A DNA stretch of 64,000 bases from an uncultured Pelagibacteraceae bacterium. GTDB lineage: Bacteria; Pseudomonadota; Alphaproteobacteria; Pelagibacterales; Pelagibacteraceae. A program made the translations under genes and the position numbers. The notes below the pieces were generated by a model. The model did not search any database and was not told the DNA's origin. It worked only from the letters and a program-made list of their open reading frames with translations. This document shows positions 34,610-43,332 of the stretch, one piece after another (within the stretch, counting starts at the first letter, position 1; each line of letters begins with the position of its first letter). The stretch spans positions 1-64,000 of the forward strand of contig CACIOK010000003.1 in assembly GCA_902588255.1 (NCBI GenBank), written 5' to 3'.

Positions 34610-35287
34610 ATGGAAATGGGTTTTAGATGGGATTTTGCTTATGAAATATTACCTCAAATGTTATGGGCAACCTTAAATACTATAATTGCAGCAGGAGTAG
34701 GGTATGCAATAGCACTTGTTGTTGGACTTTTTTTTTTATTAGGTCAAAGAACACCGTCAAAAATTATAAATGGAATAAATAGAGAAATTGTTGAATTTAT
34801 TCGCTCGACACCATTATTGATTCAATTATTTTTTGTATATTTCGTTTTACCTCAGTTTGGAATAAAATTATCAGCCTGGGTTTGTGGAATGATAACAATT
34901 GGTTTACATTTTGGAACTTATCTTTCAGAAGTTTACAGAGGAGCTTTAGAAGGTGTTTCAAAAACTCAATGGGAAGCATGTAGAGCACTAAATTTTTCCA
35001 CAGTTTATACCTACAGAAGAATTGTCCTACCACAAGCTTTTCCAATTGCTATTCCAGGAATGGGAAACTATTTAGTAGGTATTTTTAAAGATACACCACT
35101 TTTGTCGACAATAGGGGTTGCTGAGTTATTCCACGCAGCAACAGCAGTTGGGGGCTATAATTATAGATATTTGGAACCTTACACAATGGTTGGTATAATA
35201 TTCTTAATTCTTTCTATTCCAGCAGCTATGTGGGTTAGAAAGTTGGAAAGAAGAGTTAATGTTGCTCAAGGAAAAATAAAACAATAA
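34610..35287 (+). CDS. ehuD: Polar amino acid/ectoine ABC permease, EhuD-like
   Basis: 225 residues from the ATG at 34610. An in-frame TTG at 34586 would overlap ehuC, but the ATG fits the family N-terminus (FRWDFAYEILPQML) and has an AGAGGA element upstream. IVEFIRSTPLLIQLFFVYFVLP and the EAA loop SKTQWEACRALNFSTVYTYRR are conserved, and TPLLSTIGVAELFHAA is the usual C-terminal segment. It is the second channel subunit of the importer. ehuA follows after 12 bases. Confidence 0.87.
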   Translation: MEMGFRWDFAYEILPQMLWATLNTIIAAGVGYAIALVVGLFFLLGQRTPSKIINGINREIVEFIRSTPLLIQLFFVYFVLPQFGIKLSAWVCGMITIGLHFGTYLSEVYRGALEGVSKTQWEACRALNFSTVYTYRRIVLPQAFPIAIPGMGNYLVGIFKDTPLLSTIGVAELFHAATAVGGYNYRYLEPYTMVGIIFLILSIPAAMWVRKLERRVNVAQGKIKQ

Positions 35288-35299
35288 AGAATTTAAATT

Positions 35300-36091
35300 A
35301 TGCAAAATAAAAAAACTGATGAAATTATTGTAAAATTCGAAGAAGTAACAAAGCAATATGGCGATCTAGTAGTTTTAGACAAGTTGAATTTAGAGATTAA
35401 AAAAAATGAAATGGTATCAATCATTGGACCATCAGGCTCAGGAAAAACTACTGTTTTAAGAGTTTTAATGACATTAGAAAAAATTAATGGAGGTGTGATC
35501 CATTTAGATGGCGAGTCATTAACACATATGAATTCAGACGGAAAGTTAGTCGAAGCAAGTGAAAAATACTTAAGAGAAAGACGTTCAAAAATTGGAATGG
35601 TATTTCAACAATTTAATTTATTTCCACACATGACAGCTCTTCAAAATTGTATCGAAGCACCCATAGAAGTTCTCGGAATGAAAAAAGAAGAGGCGGAACA
35701 AAGAGCGCTTGAATTATTAGAATTAGTTGGTTTAACAGATAAGAAAGATCAACATCCAACAAGATTATCAGGAGGACAACAGCAAAGGGTAGCTATAGCA
35801 AGAGCTTTGGCAATGAGACCAAAAGTAATGCTTCTGGATGAGATTACTTCAGCGTTAGACCCTGAGGTAGTAGGTGAAGTCTTAAATGTAATTAGATCTT
35901 TAAATAAAGAACATAGTTTAACAATGATAATGGTAACACATCAAATGGGATTTGCTCGAGAAATATCAGATCGTGTATGTTTTTTTAATGAAGGAAAAAT
36001 TTTTGAACAAGGTCCACCCGAAAAATTATTCGGTGACCCACAAAATGAAAGAACAAAGCAATTTTTACATGCAGTTTTGGATGCAAATTAG
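35300..36091 (+). CDS. ehuA: Polar amino acid/ectoine ABC ATPase, EhuA-like
   Basis: 263 residues. Walker A GPSGSGKTT, Q-loop VFQQFNLFPHMTALQN, signature RLSGGQQQRVAIARALA and Walker B VMLLDEITSALDPE are intact. The insert HMNSDGKLVEASEKYLRERR between the first strands is also found in EhuA-type ATPases. It powers uptake with EhuB, EhuC and EhuD. It is the last gene of the unit, and an 83-base AT-rich gap follows with no terminator that I recognise. Confidence 0.88.
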   Translation: MQNKKTDEIIVKFEEVTKQYGDLVVLDKLNLEIKKNEMVSIIGPSGSGKTTVLRVLMTLEKINGGVIHLDGESLTHMNSDGKLVEASEKYLRERRSKIGMVFQQFNLFPHMTALQNCIEAPIEVLGMKKEEAEQRALELLELVGLTDKKDQHPTRLSGGQQQRVAIARALAMRPKVMLLDEITSALDPEVVGEVLNVIRSLNKEHSLTMIMVTHQMGFAREISDRVCFFNEGKIFEQGPPEKLFGDPQNERTKQFLHAVLDAN

Positions 36092-36174
36092 AGAATGAGT
36101 ATCAAATTAATGCATAACTGATTTCCTTAAATAACATTATTAAAAAACAGTAATATTATTAAAAATCACGAAAT

Positions 36175-36738
36175 ATGATAGAGAATAACAAAGAAAAAAT
36201 TAAAACAAGAATAAAATCTGGAATTCAAAAAAATAGACAGATTATAAAAGATAAATTTAATAATTTTTTTGAATGGGTTAAAGGTGCAGACCTAGTAAGC
36301 TTGAAAGAATGTAATACAAATGAAGATCCTGTAAGACCCGAGCTAGATAATGAATTTAGAACAAGCTATGGAAGAAAAATTTATGGCGTTCAATATAAAA
36401 ATGAAATTCATGCAATAATGTGTTTTGCATTTACAAACGAAATTCCTAAATCAGTTGATGAGTTAGATAAATTAAGCAAAGATGCTTTTTTACAAAGTAC
36501 TCTTAGAGGTCAAAAAGTTGGAAAAATAGCCATCGCCTACACAGTTTGGTCTAAAAAAAAAGGAGGAGGTAAATTAATTGTAAAAGAAGTATTTAAAATG
36601 ATTAAAAAATCAAATCATCTTAATAGACTTGTGACACTCTCTCCTCTAACTGATATGGCGACTAAATTTCATTTAAGAAACAAAGCAAAACTTGTAAGAG
36701 TAAATGAAACGACACAAAACTTTGAATATATAAAATAA
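36175..36738 (+). CDS. Conserved-looking hypothetical, possible GNAT/malonyl-CoA-decarboxylase-like fold
   Basis: 187 residues, not firmly recognised. A basic helical N-terminus (1-40) precedes a globular part where YGVQYKNEIHAIMCFAFTNEIP reads like a central beta-strand pair, AIAYTVWSKKKGGGKLIVKEVF like a GNAT acetyl-CoA loop, and VTLSPLTDMATKFHLRNKA like the C-terminal strand/helix of the malonyl-CoA decarboxylase catalytic domain. No signal peptide. It is plus-strand and isolated, converging on the GMC oxidoreductase gene. A CoA-dependent transferase or decarboxylase is a guess. Confidence 0.45.
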   Translation: MIENNKEKIKTRIKSGIQKNRQIIKDKFNNFFEWVKGADLVSLKECNTNEDPVRPELDNEFRTSYGRKIYGVQYKNEIHAIMCFAFTNEIPKSVDELDKLSKDAFLQSTLRGQKVGKIAIAYTVWSKKKGGGKLIVKEVFKMIKKSNHLNRLVTLSPLTDMATKFHLRNKAKLVRVNETTQNFEYIK

Positions 36739-36746
36739 ATAAACTA

Positions 36747-38327
36747 TTAATTTAATATCAGGTCAGATGCTTTTTCAGCAATCATCAAGGTAGGTGCGTT
36801 TAAGTTTCCACTTGTTATTTCGGGCATAACAGATGCATCTACAACTCTAATATTCTGAAGACCATGAATTTTTAATTCTTGATCTACAACAGCCATTTTA
36901 TCAACTCCCATTTTTAATGTACAGGAAGGATGATATGCCGTTTCAGCTTTAGATCTTATATATTCTTCAAATAACTCATTTGTTTGAACATTGTCGCCTG
37001 GACCAATTTCTTTACCAGCAAAGGGTTTTAATGAATTTTGACCAAGTATTTTACGTGCAACGTGTATGCTTTCTATTGTTTGTTTTAGATCGTCCTCGTG
37101 TTCTAGATAATTAAATTGTATTTTTGGATATTCGTAAGGGTTAGAACTATTTAATGTAATGTGCCCTCTACTCTTTGGATGATTTGGACTTGCGTGTAGT
37201 TGATAACCATGTCTATCAGGCTCAACCAAGCCATGATCAATTACAAATGCTGGAAAAAAATGAAATTGAATATTTGGATATTCTCTTTCTGGAGATGATT
37301 TACAAAATCCACCAGCTTCTAAAAATGAACTGGCACAAGGACCGCCTTTAGTTAAAAACCATTGAATCCCAACTCTCAACATATTCAACTTATTAATATA
37401 AGAATATAAAGTATCACTGGTTCTACATTCTTGCTGAATGTATGTTTCTAAATGATCTTGTAAATTTTTTCCAACACCATCAAGATTATGAATTACCTCA
37501 ATACCTTTATCTTTTAAATGTGAGGAAGGGCCAACTCCAGAAACCATAAGTAATTGTGGAGAATTTATTGAACCAGCGCTTAATATTACTTCCTTATTTG
37601 CGAGCATTTTCTCTTTTTTGTTTTTAATTTTGACTTCAATACCAATTGCTTTTTTTCCATCAAAAATTATTTTTTCTACAAAAGAATCGCTAAACACTTT
37701 TAAATTTTTCCGTTTTTTAGCTGGATTTAAATAATATTTAGAAATACTTGCTCTTTCACCTTTATGAATTGTTACATCATACATTCCAAACCCTTCTTGA
37801 TCCTTGCCATTCATATCTTGATTAATTTTGTAGCCCGCTTCTCCAGCAGATTTAACAAAAGCATTAAACAAAGGGTTTTTATTTTTTGATTGATTGACTG
37901 GCAGTATTCCTGTTCCACCTCGATATTCATTTTGACCTTCAGACCAAGTTTCAATTTTTTTAAAATACGGCAATACTTTTTCGTACGACCAATCTTTTAA
38001 TCCAAAAGAGGCCCATCTTTGATAATCATTTGGATTACCTCTAACATAAACCATTCCATTATGCGCAGAACACCCACCAATCATTTTTCCTCTTGGGCAA
38101 AAAAGTTTTCTATTATTCAAATGTGGTTCTGGTTCAGAGTAATATTTGTAATTATATTTAGGATCATGCATTGTATATAAAATTGCTAGCGGCATATTAA
38201 CTTTCCATATATCGCTTGGTCTACCAGCTTCTATTAGGGCCACATTATATTTCCCATTTGCTGTCAATCTATTTGCAAGCACGCATCCTGCAGTACCTGC
38301 TCCGATTATTATGTAATCAAATTTCAT
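36747..38327 (-). CDS. GMC flavoprotein oxidoreductase, choline dehydrogenase-like
   Basis: 526 residues. FAD-binding GAGTAGCVLANRL at the N-terminus, GMC signatures PRGKMIGGCSAHNGMVYVRG (near 75-95) and GSINSPQLLMVSGVGP (near 255), and the catalytic His of TAYHPSCTLKMG near 460, followed by the usual GNLNAPTLMIAEKASD ending. The type includes choline dehydrogenase BetA and polyethylene-glycol or alcohol dehydrogenases. Choline oxidation to betaine aldehyde would suit the neighbouring betaine-related genes. It is the third gene of a unit with the HD oxygenase (ATGA overlap) and the TauD-family gene, so its substrate may instead belong to that pathway. Confidence 0.85.
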   Translation of the reverse strand: MKFDYIIIGAGTAGCVLANRLTANGKYNVALIEAGRPSDIWKVNMPLAILYTMHDPKYNYKYYSEPEPHLNNRKLFCPRGKMIGGCSAHNGMVYVRGNPNDYQRWASFGLKDWSYEKVLPYFKKIETWSEGQNEYRGGTGILPVNQSKNKNPLFNAFVKSAGEAGYKINQDMNGKDQEGFGMYDVTIHKGERASISKYYLNPAKKRKNLKVFSDSFVEKIIFDGKKAIGIEVKIKNKKEKMLANKEVILSAGSINSPQLLMVSGVGPSSHLKDKGIEVIHNLDGVGKNLQDHLETYIQQECRTSDTLYSYINKLNMLRVGIQWFLTKGGPCASSFLEAGGFCKSSPEREYPNIQFHFFPAFVIDHGLVEPDRHGYQLHASPNHPKSRGHITLNSSNPYEYPKIQFNYLEHEDDLKQTIESIHVARKILGQNSLKPFAGKEIGPGDNVQTNELFEEYIRSKAETAYHPSCTLKMGVDKMAVVDQELKIHGLQNIRVVDASVMPEITSGNLNAPTLMIAEKASDLILN

Positions 38328-38863
38328 AAGAGTTGAGAATGAAGTAGTTTTTCGTATTGATTGATTGATTTCATTTTAATATTATTTTTTTTTGCTAATT
38401 CGTCAAATTTTCTTAGTTTAACTGCATCTATAAAAAATTTATTTTTTTCAAAATCCTTACTTTCTTTTTTATTTAGTATTCCACCTTGTAATTCTAAACT
38501 AATTTTAGAAGCTTTAGATAGTTGATTATAATATTTTTTACTTCTAGCTAAATATCTTTTTGCTTTAACATGATATTTAATAGGCTCAACAACATCTTCT
38601 TTGAAGAATTTCTTTAAATATTCATATCCTATTTCCTCGTGCTTTCCGTCTAATTTCTTTTTAACCAAATCACTAGGGTCTTCCAAAATAAAATGTCCAT
38701 AATCATGAAGTAAGCATGCGCATATCAAACTTTTTGATGATTTTTTTTTCTCAGCTATCATTGCAGCCTGTATCATGTGTTCAGACATAGTTACTTTTTC
38801 TCCGATATATAAAGATTTATTATTTATAAAATTAGAAATAATTTTATAGATTATTTTCATCAA
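38324..38863 (-). CDS. HD-domain oxygenase, PhnZ/TmpB-like
   Basis: 179 residues, matching PhnZ-type proteins in size. PhnZ and TmpB are mixed-valence diiron oxygenases that cleave 1-hydroxy-phosphonates. Their key positions are visible: Tyr19 and Glu22 in YIGE, His29 in SEHMIQAA, the HD pair His53/Asp54 in LLHDYGHF, His75 in KHEEIGYEYL, His98 and Lys102 in HVKAKRYL, and Asp154 in KLRKFDE. The LELQGG segment is also shared. Paired with a 2OG dioxygenase gene 2 bases upstream, it would complete oxidative phosphonate breakdown: hydroxylation and then C-P cleavage to phosphate plus glycine (2-AEP) or glycine betaine (trimethyl-AEP). Substrate choice is unresolved. Confidence 0.8.
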   Translation of the reverse strand: MMKIIYKIISNFINNKSLYIGEKVTMSEHMIQAAMIAEKKKSSKSLICACLLHDYGHFILEDPSDLVKKKLDGKHEEIGYEYLKKFFKEDVVEPIKYHVKAKRYLARSKKYYNQLSKASKISLELQGGILNKKESKDFEKNKFFIDAVKLRKFDELAKKNNIKMKSINQYEKLLHSQLL

Positions 38864-38865
38864 TT

Positions 38866-39699
38866 TTAATTTGGACGATCACCTTCGATCGCAATTCGAT
38901 CCATAACCCTTTCATGTCCAAGACCTCTTCCTGGATAAAAATCAGCAATAGCAAAGTGAATAACACTCCTATTATCCCAGATACAAACAGTATTTTCTGT
39001 CCAGGTGAAACGACAAGTTAATTCTAATCTGGCTTGATGTTCAAATATTTTTTTTAAAATCTCATCACTTTCTTTTTTATCTAAACCAATAATATTTTTT
39101 GTATAAGTCCAATTTACATATAATATTTTTTTTCCAGTCTCAGGATGAGTTCTAACCATGGGATGTTCATTAGAATATTCATCATAATTTTTTTTTTTAT
39201 TACCTTCCATTTTTTTATAATTATCCAAAAAAAATTCTGCTCCTAATGAACTATGAATAGCGGTTTTGTCTTTTATTTTATCTTTTATATCTTTGTCTAA
39301 AGTTTCCCAAGCAAGTTCCATATTAGAAAAACAGGTATCTCCTCCAACTGGAGGAATTTTAATTGATTTTAATATTACAGCCTTAGTAGGTTTAGCGTTA
39401 TAACTAACATCGCTGTGCCAATTTTCTCCCCACTGGTTTTGTTCATCTTCAGCTTTAATTATTCTAACAATTTCTGGATATTTTTCTAATCCTTTTACAT
39501 ACGCATGAGTCTCTAAAGGACCAAATTTTTCTGCAAGGGCTATATGTTCGTCTGCATTAATTAATTGGTCTCTAAAGAAAATTACCTTATGTTCTAGTAG
39601 CAAATCGTTAATTTTTTTAAAATTCTCATCTGATGTATCTTTAAGATTTATACCTTTAATTTCTGCACCCAAAGCACCTGAAAGTAGTTTTATTTCCAT
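38866..39699 (-). CDS. TauD/TfdA-family 2OG dioxygenase
   Basis: 277 residues, standard TauD length. The Fe(II) site is in NWHSDVSY (His and Asp) and VIHFAIADF (distal His), and the 2OG-binding Arg is near GHERVMDRIAI. TauD itself hydroxylates taurine, and relatives act on many organic acids. Here the next gene encodes a PhnZ/TmpB-like oxygenase, so a phosphonate hydroxylase role comparable to PhnY or TmpA is suggested. It lacks the N-terminal BBOX-like domain that TmpA has, so it would be a different subfamily. The overlap/2-base spacing with the HD gene supports a joint pathway. A separate taurine role cannot be excluded. Confidence 0.82.
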   Translation of the reverse strand: MEIKLLSGALGAEIKGINLKDTSDENFKKINDLLLEHKVIFFRDQLINADEHIALAEKFGPLETHAYVKGLEKYPEIVRIIKAEDEQNQWGENWHSDVSYNAKPTKAVILKSIKIPPVGGDTCFSNMELAWETLDKDIKDKIKDKTAIHSSLGAEFFLDNYKKMEGNKKKNYDEYSNEHPMVRTHPETGKKILYVNWTYTKNIIGLDKKESDEILKKIFEHQARLELTCRFTWTENTVCIWDNRSVIHFAIADFYPGRGLGHERVMDRIAIEGDRPN

Positions 39700-39751
39700 T
39701 AATATAATTTATATCTAGAAATTAATTTTGTCACTATATATAAGGTTGAAT

Positions 39752-40093
39752 ATGAATCTTACTTGGGCATATATACTTTTAGTTTTGGCAATTTTGTTTG
39801 AATTAATTAGCACAAGCTTTTTAAAAGATACTAATGGCTTTACCAGACTTTACCCTTCGTTGATTGTCGTGGTTTCTCTGTGTGTTTGTCTCTACCTTAT
39901 ATCTCATACAATGAAAGTTATTCCTGTAGGAATAGTTTACGCCAGTTGGGCTGGGCTAGGTATTGTTGGTATAACAATTATCGCTTCTATTAAATACAAT
40001 CAAGTTCCAAACATACCTACTATAATTGGACTTTTATTTATAGTAATAGGAGTTGTTATTGTTCATTTAATGAATGATATAAAAGTAGATTAA
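39752..40093 (+). CDS. Small multidrug resistance (SMR/EmrE-type) transporter
   Basis: 113 residues, four helices, from the ATG at 39752; a TTG 24 bases earlier would add a non-conserved extension. The essential Glu lies in ILFELISTSFLKD (residue about 14), and GFTRLYPS plus the GIVYASWAGLGIVG helix match EmrE rather than the Gdx guanidinium subgroup. EmrE-type proteins export quaternary ammonium compounds by proton antiport. In an island full of betaine, carnitine and choline enzymes it may move such amines, though this is inference. Confidence 0.85.
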   Translation: MNLTWAYILLVLAILFELISTSFLKDTNGFTRLYPSLIVVVSLCVCLYLISHTMKVIPVGIVYASWAGLGIVGITIIASIKYNQVPNIPTIIGLLFIVIGVVIVHLMNDIKVD

Positions 40094-40096
40094 TAA

Positions 40097-40567
40097 TTAT
40101 TTTTTTAACTTTGATGAAAATTTTAAGTCTTTATTATTAAAATCGCTTTTATTTTTTTCAATATAATCATCCATTATTTTAATTTTTTCATCTTCGAATT
40201 CAGCAACTTTTCTTTGACCTAAATCAACGTATAAAGCTAAAATTTCTATAGTAGATGCAAGATATTTTTTTTCTTTATGGATCATCTCCATTTTATATAA
40301 AAGCCTTTTTTTATCGTGATCAAAAAAAGTTAAATTAACATCTACTTCATCTCCCTCGCTTACTTCTTGATTGTATGTAATGTGAGACTCTACCACCATA
40401 GTGCTCTTTTTAGTTGTCTTTGCCGAATGTTCTCCCATTTTAAATTTATTCATTAAAACTTCAGCACCATGAACATCAAAAATCAAGACATAATACGCAA
40501 CATTCATGTGATTATTATAGTCTGTCCATTCTTTTATAATTTTTTGAGTTGTTAGATGTACTGACAT
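40097..40567 (-). CDS. cdhB: Hotdog thioesterase, betainyl-CoA thioesterase-like
   Basis: 156 residues. The 4HBT-type hotdog signature EWTDYNNHMNVAYYVLIFD contains the usual catalytic Asp; the SHITYNQEVSEGDEVDV strand pair follows. The sequence resembles the thioesterase that releases glycine betaine from betainyl-CoA in carnitine degradation (CdhB). The adjacent, divergent BKACE gene makes betainyl-CoA in that pathway, which supports the assignment. The C-terminal 30 residues are lysine-rich and not conserved. Other short acyl-CoA substrates remain possible. Confidence 0.75.
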   Translation of the reverse strand: MSVHLTTQKIIKEWTDYNNHMNVAYYVLIFDVHGAEVLMNKFKMGEHSAKTTKKSTMVVESHITYNQEVSEGDEVDVNLTFFDHDKKRLLYKMEMIHKEKKYLASTIEILALYVDLGQRKVAEFEDEKIKIMDDYIEKNKSDFNNKDLKFSSKLKK

Positions 40568-40616
40568 TTTTTTATTTTAAATAATTTTTTTAGATAGTAT
40601 AAATCTATTAATTAAA

Positions 40617-41504
40617 ATGAACAATAAAGTATTTATATCTTGTGCAGTAACTGGTTCTGGAGATACAGCCAGCAAGCATCCTGATTTACCAAAGACTCCT
40701 GAGCAAATTGCAAAGGCTTCAATTGAAGCTGCCAAAGCAGGTGCTGCGATCGCACACATTCATGTCAGAGAGGAAGATGGAAAACCAAGCAGGAGATTAG
40801 AATTATATAAAGAGGTTGTTGATCGTGTAAGATCAAGCGATACAGATGTAGTTTTAAATTTAACAACAGGAATGGGGGGAGACTTAGATATAGGACAAGG
40901 AAAAAATCCTCTAGATTTTGGCCCAATGACAGATATGGCAAATGTAATGGAAAGAATTGCAAATGCAGAACAGTTTTTACCCGAGATATGTACATTGGAT
41001 TGTGGAACTTTAAATTTTGGTGATAGTTCAGTTATTACAGTTAATACACCAAATGATTTAAGAAAAGCCGCTAAAAGGCTACAAGAAATAAATGTCAAAC
41101 CAGAAATAGAAGCTTTCGATTTAGGAAACATGTGGTTTGGGGCTCAATTATATAAAGAAGGATTGCTAAGTGATCCACCAATGTTTCAAATGTGTTTGGG
41201 TATTCCATGGGGAGCGCCAGCAACACCTTTAGCTATGCAGGCTATGAAAGATATAATGCCTAAGGAAGGTATATGGTCTGGTTTTGCAATTTCAAAAAAT
41301 GAGATGCCATTTGTTGCTCAAACTGTAATTATGGGAGGAAATCCAAGAGTAGGCCTTGAAGATAATCTATATTTAGAGAAAGGAAAGTTGGCAACAAATG
41401 CTCAACTAGTTGAAAAAGCAATTAGAATTGTTAATGATCTTGGTGTTTCTATAATGACTCCTGCAGAAACTAGGGAAAAACTTAAATTAAAAAATTACAA
41501 ATAA
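40617..41504 (+). CDS. cdhC: BKACE (DUF849) 3-keto acid cleavage enzyme, dehydrocarnitine type
   Basis: 295 residues, full length. A TIM-barrel Zn enzyme with SCAVTGSGDT at the N-terminus, zinc ligands in AHIHVREEDG, VVLNLTTGMGG and the Glu/Cys strand LPEICTLDCGTLNF; the C-terminal GGNPRVGLEDNLYL supplies further ligands. BKACEs condense a beta-keto acid with acetyl-CoA to give acetoacetate and a new CoA ester. The SGDT N-terminal form is the one I associate with dehydrocarnitine cleavage (CdhC), which gives betainyl-CoA. It sits divergent from a CdhB-like thioesterase and convergent with an SDR dehydrogenase. Confidence 0.82.
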   Translation: MNNKVFISCAVTGSGDTASKHPDLPKTPEQIAKASIEAAKAGAAIAHIHVREEDGKPSRRLELYKEVVDRVRSSDTDVVLNLTTGMGGDLDIGQGKNPLDFGPMTDMANVMERIANAEQFLPEICTLDCGTLNFGDSSVITVNTPNDLRKAAKRLQEINVKPEIEAFDLGNMWFGAQLYKEGLLSDPPMFQMCLGIPWGAPATPLAMQAMKDIMPKEGIWSGFAISKNEMPFVAQTVIMGGNPRVGLEDNLYLEKGKLATNAQLVEKAIRIVNDLGVSIMTPAETREKLKLKNYK

Positions 41505-41507
41505 AAT

Positions 41508-42296
41508 TTAATCTAATCTAATAGCGTTACCATCAACTGCTATAGTTTGACCAGATATTCTTTCTCCATCATTTGAAATTAAAAAGGAACATGTTTTTGC
41601 TATATCTTCTTCATAAATCCAACAATTCATTGATGCCATAGATACAAATTCTTTTTCTATATTTTTTTTAGAAATATTTAAAAAATTTGCTTTATCTCTA
41701 ATAACTCTTACCATTCTATCTCCTTTAATAGTTCCAGGACAAATTGCATTAACTCGAATTTTAAATTTGCCAAGTTCCATCGCTAGAGTTTTTGTTACAC
41801 CTATTACTGCCCATTTACTTGCGGCATAAGGAGATCTTAGAGGAAAACCCATTATGCCTGCACCAGAAGAAAGATTAATTATTGATCCACCCTTATTTTT
41901 TTTAAGCATTGGTATAGCCAATTTTGAAAAATAAAAATGGCTTATAACATTTATTTTTAAAGTTTTTTCCCAATCATCAGACTCAAGCCTTTCTAAATTG
42001 CCAGTAGGTCCAGCAACACCGACATTATTGATTAGTGCATCTATTTTTTTTGTTTTCTTTTTTATTTCCAAAAAAAAATTTGAAACATCATACTCATTAG
42101 AAGCATCACATACATATGCAAATAATCTTTTATTTTTTAGAGGATGTTTTTTTAATTTTGCAATATACTTTTCATTTAAGTCACAAAGGTAAACCGTTGC
42201 TCCTCTTGAAAGACAAACTTTTGCTGTGGCAAGACCAATTCCAGATGCACCAGCAGATATGATTATTTTTTTATTCTTAAGAGACTGATTAGCCAT
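41508..42296 (-). CDS. Short-chain dehydrogenase/reductase
   Basis: 262 residues, classical SDR. Cofactor motif ISAGASGIGLATA (TGxxxGIG with A for T), NNVGVAG, catalytic Ser in NLSSGAG, YAASK with Tyr and Lys, and the ending AVDGNAIRLD. NAD(H) use is suggested by the acidic DLNEK after the second strand. Next to BKACE and thioesterase genes, the missing step of carnitine degradation is oxidation of the C3 hydroxyl, which the known CdhA does with an unrelated fold. This SDR could do it instead; that is inference. proV starts 4 bases upstream on the same strand, so they may be co-transcribed. Confidence 0.8.
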   Translation of the reverse strand: MANQSLKNKKIIISAGASGIGLATAKVCLSRGATVYLCDLNEKYIAKLKKHPLKNKRLFAYVCDASNEYDVSNFFLEIKKKTKKIDALINNVGVAGPTGNLERLESDDWEKTLKINVISHFYFSKLAIPMLKKNKGGSIINLSSGAGIMGFPLRSPYAASKWAVIGVTKTLAMELGKFKIRVNAICPGTIKGDRMVRVIRDKANFLNISKKNIEKEFVSMASMNCWIYEEDIAKTCSFLISNDGERISGQTIAVDGNAIRLD

Positions 42297-42299
42297 TAA

Positions 42300-43325
42300 C
42301 TATGACTTAGTTAAAGATTTTTGTAATTCTTTGTTTGTAATATATCCTTTAACATTTCCTTGTTTGTCAATCACTTCACAATTTGCATTATTGCAAACAA
42401 CCTGGGGTAAAAATTCTTCAATAAATTGATCTTCTTGTACTTTAACAAGGTTTGTTTTATCAACGCCATTAGCTTCATTTGCTGGTTTCATTATAATTTT
42501 TGCTTTGATAACTTTAGCTCTATTAACATCTTTTACGAAAGCGGTCACATAATCATCGGCTGGGTTCATTATAATATCAACAGGTGTACCTACTTGAACT
42601 AATTTTCCGCCATTTAAAATTCCTATATGATCACCTAATCTCAAGGATTCATCTAAATCATGCGTTATAAAAACTATTGTTTTTTTTAGTTCGCTTTGTA
42701 AGTCCATTAATTGTTTTTGCATGTCACTTCTAATAAGAGGATCTAATGCAGAAAATGCTTCATCCATTAACATTATATCTGTATTTGTAGCCAAAGCTCT
42801 TGCTAAGCCGACTCTTTGTTGCATTCCTCCAGATAATTGATTTGGATATTGATGTTCAAATCCATTTAAACCAACTGCTTCAATTTTTTCCATTGCAGTT
42901 TTGTTTCTTTCTTCTGGTTTTTGACCTTGAACTTCAAGTCCATATCCAACATTTTCTAAAACTGTTTTATGTGGAAATAAACCAAATCTTTGAAACACCA
43001 TACTCATTTTATGTCTTCTGAACTCAATTAATTGTTTTTGATCAAGATTCATAACATTTGTTCCCTCGACAGAAACTTCTCCTGATGTTGGATCTATTAA
43101 TCTATTAATATGACGAATAAGCGTAGATTTTCCTGAGCCAGATAAGCCCATGCAAACAAAGGTTTCTCCTTCTTCGATAGATAAAGATACATTATCTAAA
43201 CCAATAGTGTGTCCTGTTTTTTCTAATACTTCTTCTTTTGTTGCACCATCTTTAACCATTGGAAGTACTTTTGAAGGCTGATCACCAAAAATTTTATATA
43301 CGTTTTTTATTTCAATTTTGCTCAT
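42300..43325 (-). CDS. proV: Glycine betaine/carnitine ABC ATPase, ProV-like
   Basis: 341 residues. ProV N-terminus EIKNVYKIFGD and GATKEEVLEKTGHTIGLDNVSL, Walker A GLSGSGKST, signature QLSGGMQQRVGLARALA, Walker B IMLMDEAFSALDP. A C-terminal region (about 265-335) is a reduced CBS-like part ending VIDKQGNVKGYITNKEL, shorter than the two full CBS domains of E. coli ProV, so ionic-strength sensing may differ. It drives uptake of quaternary ammonium osmolytes with ProW and ProX, encoded upstream on the same strand with a 7-base gap to proW. Confidence 0.9.
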   Translation of the reverse strand: MSKIEIKNVYKIFGDQPSKVLPMVKDGATKEEVLEKTGHTIGLDNVSLSIEEGETFVCMGLSGSGKSTLIRHINRLIDPTSGEVSVEGTNVMNLDQKQLIEFRRHKMSMVFQRFGLFPHKTVLENVGYGLEVQGQKPEERNKTAMEKIEAVGLNGFEHQYPNQLSGGMQQRVGLARALATNTDIMLMDEAFSALDPLIRSDMQKQLMDLQSELKKTIVFITHDLDESLRLGDHIGILNGGKLVQVGTPVDIIMNPADDYVTAFVKDVNRAKVIKAKIIMKPANEANGVDKTNLVKVQEDQFIEEFLPQVVCNNANCEVIDKQGNVKGYITNKELQKSLTKS

Positions 43326-43332
43326 ATTTTTT

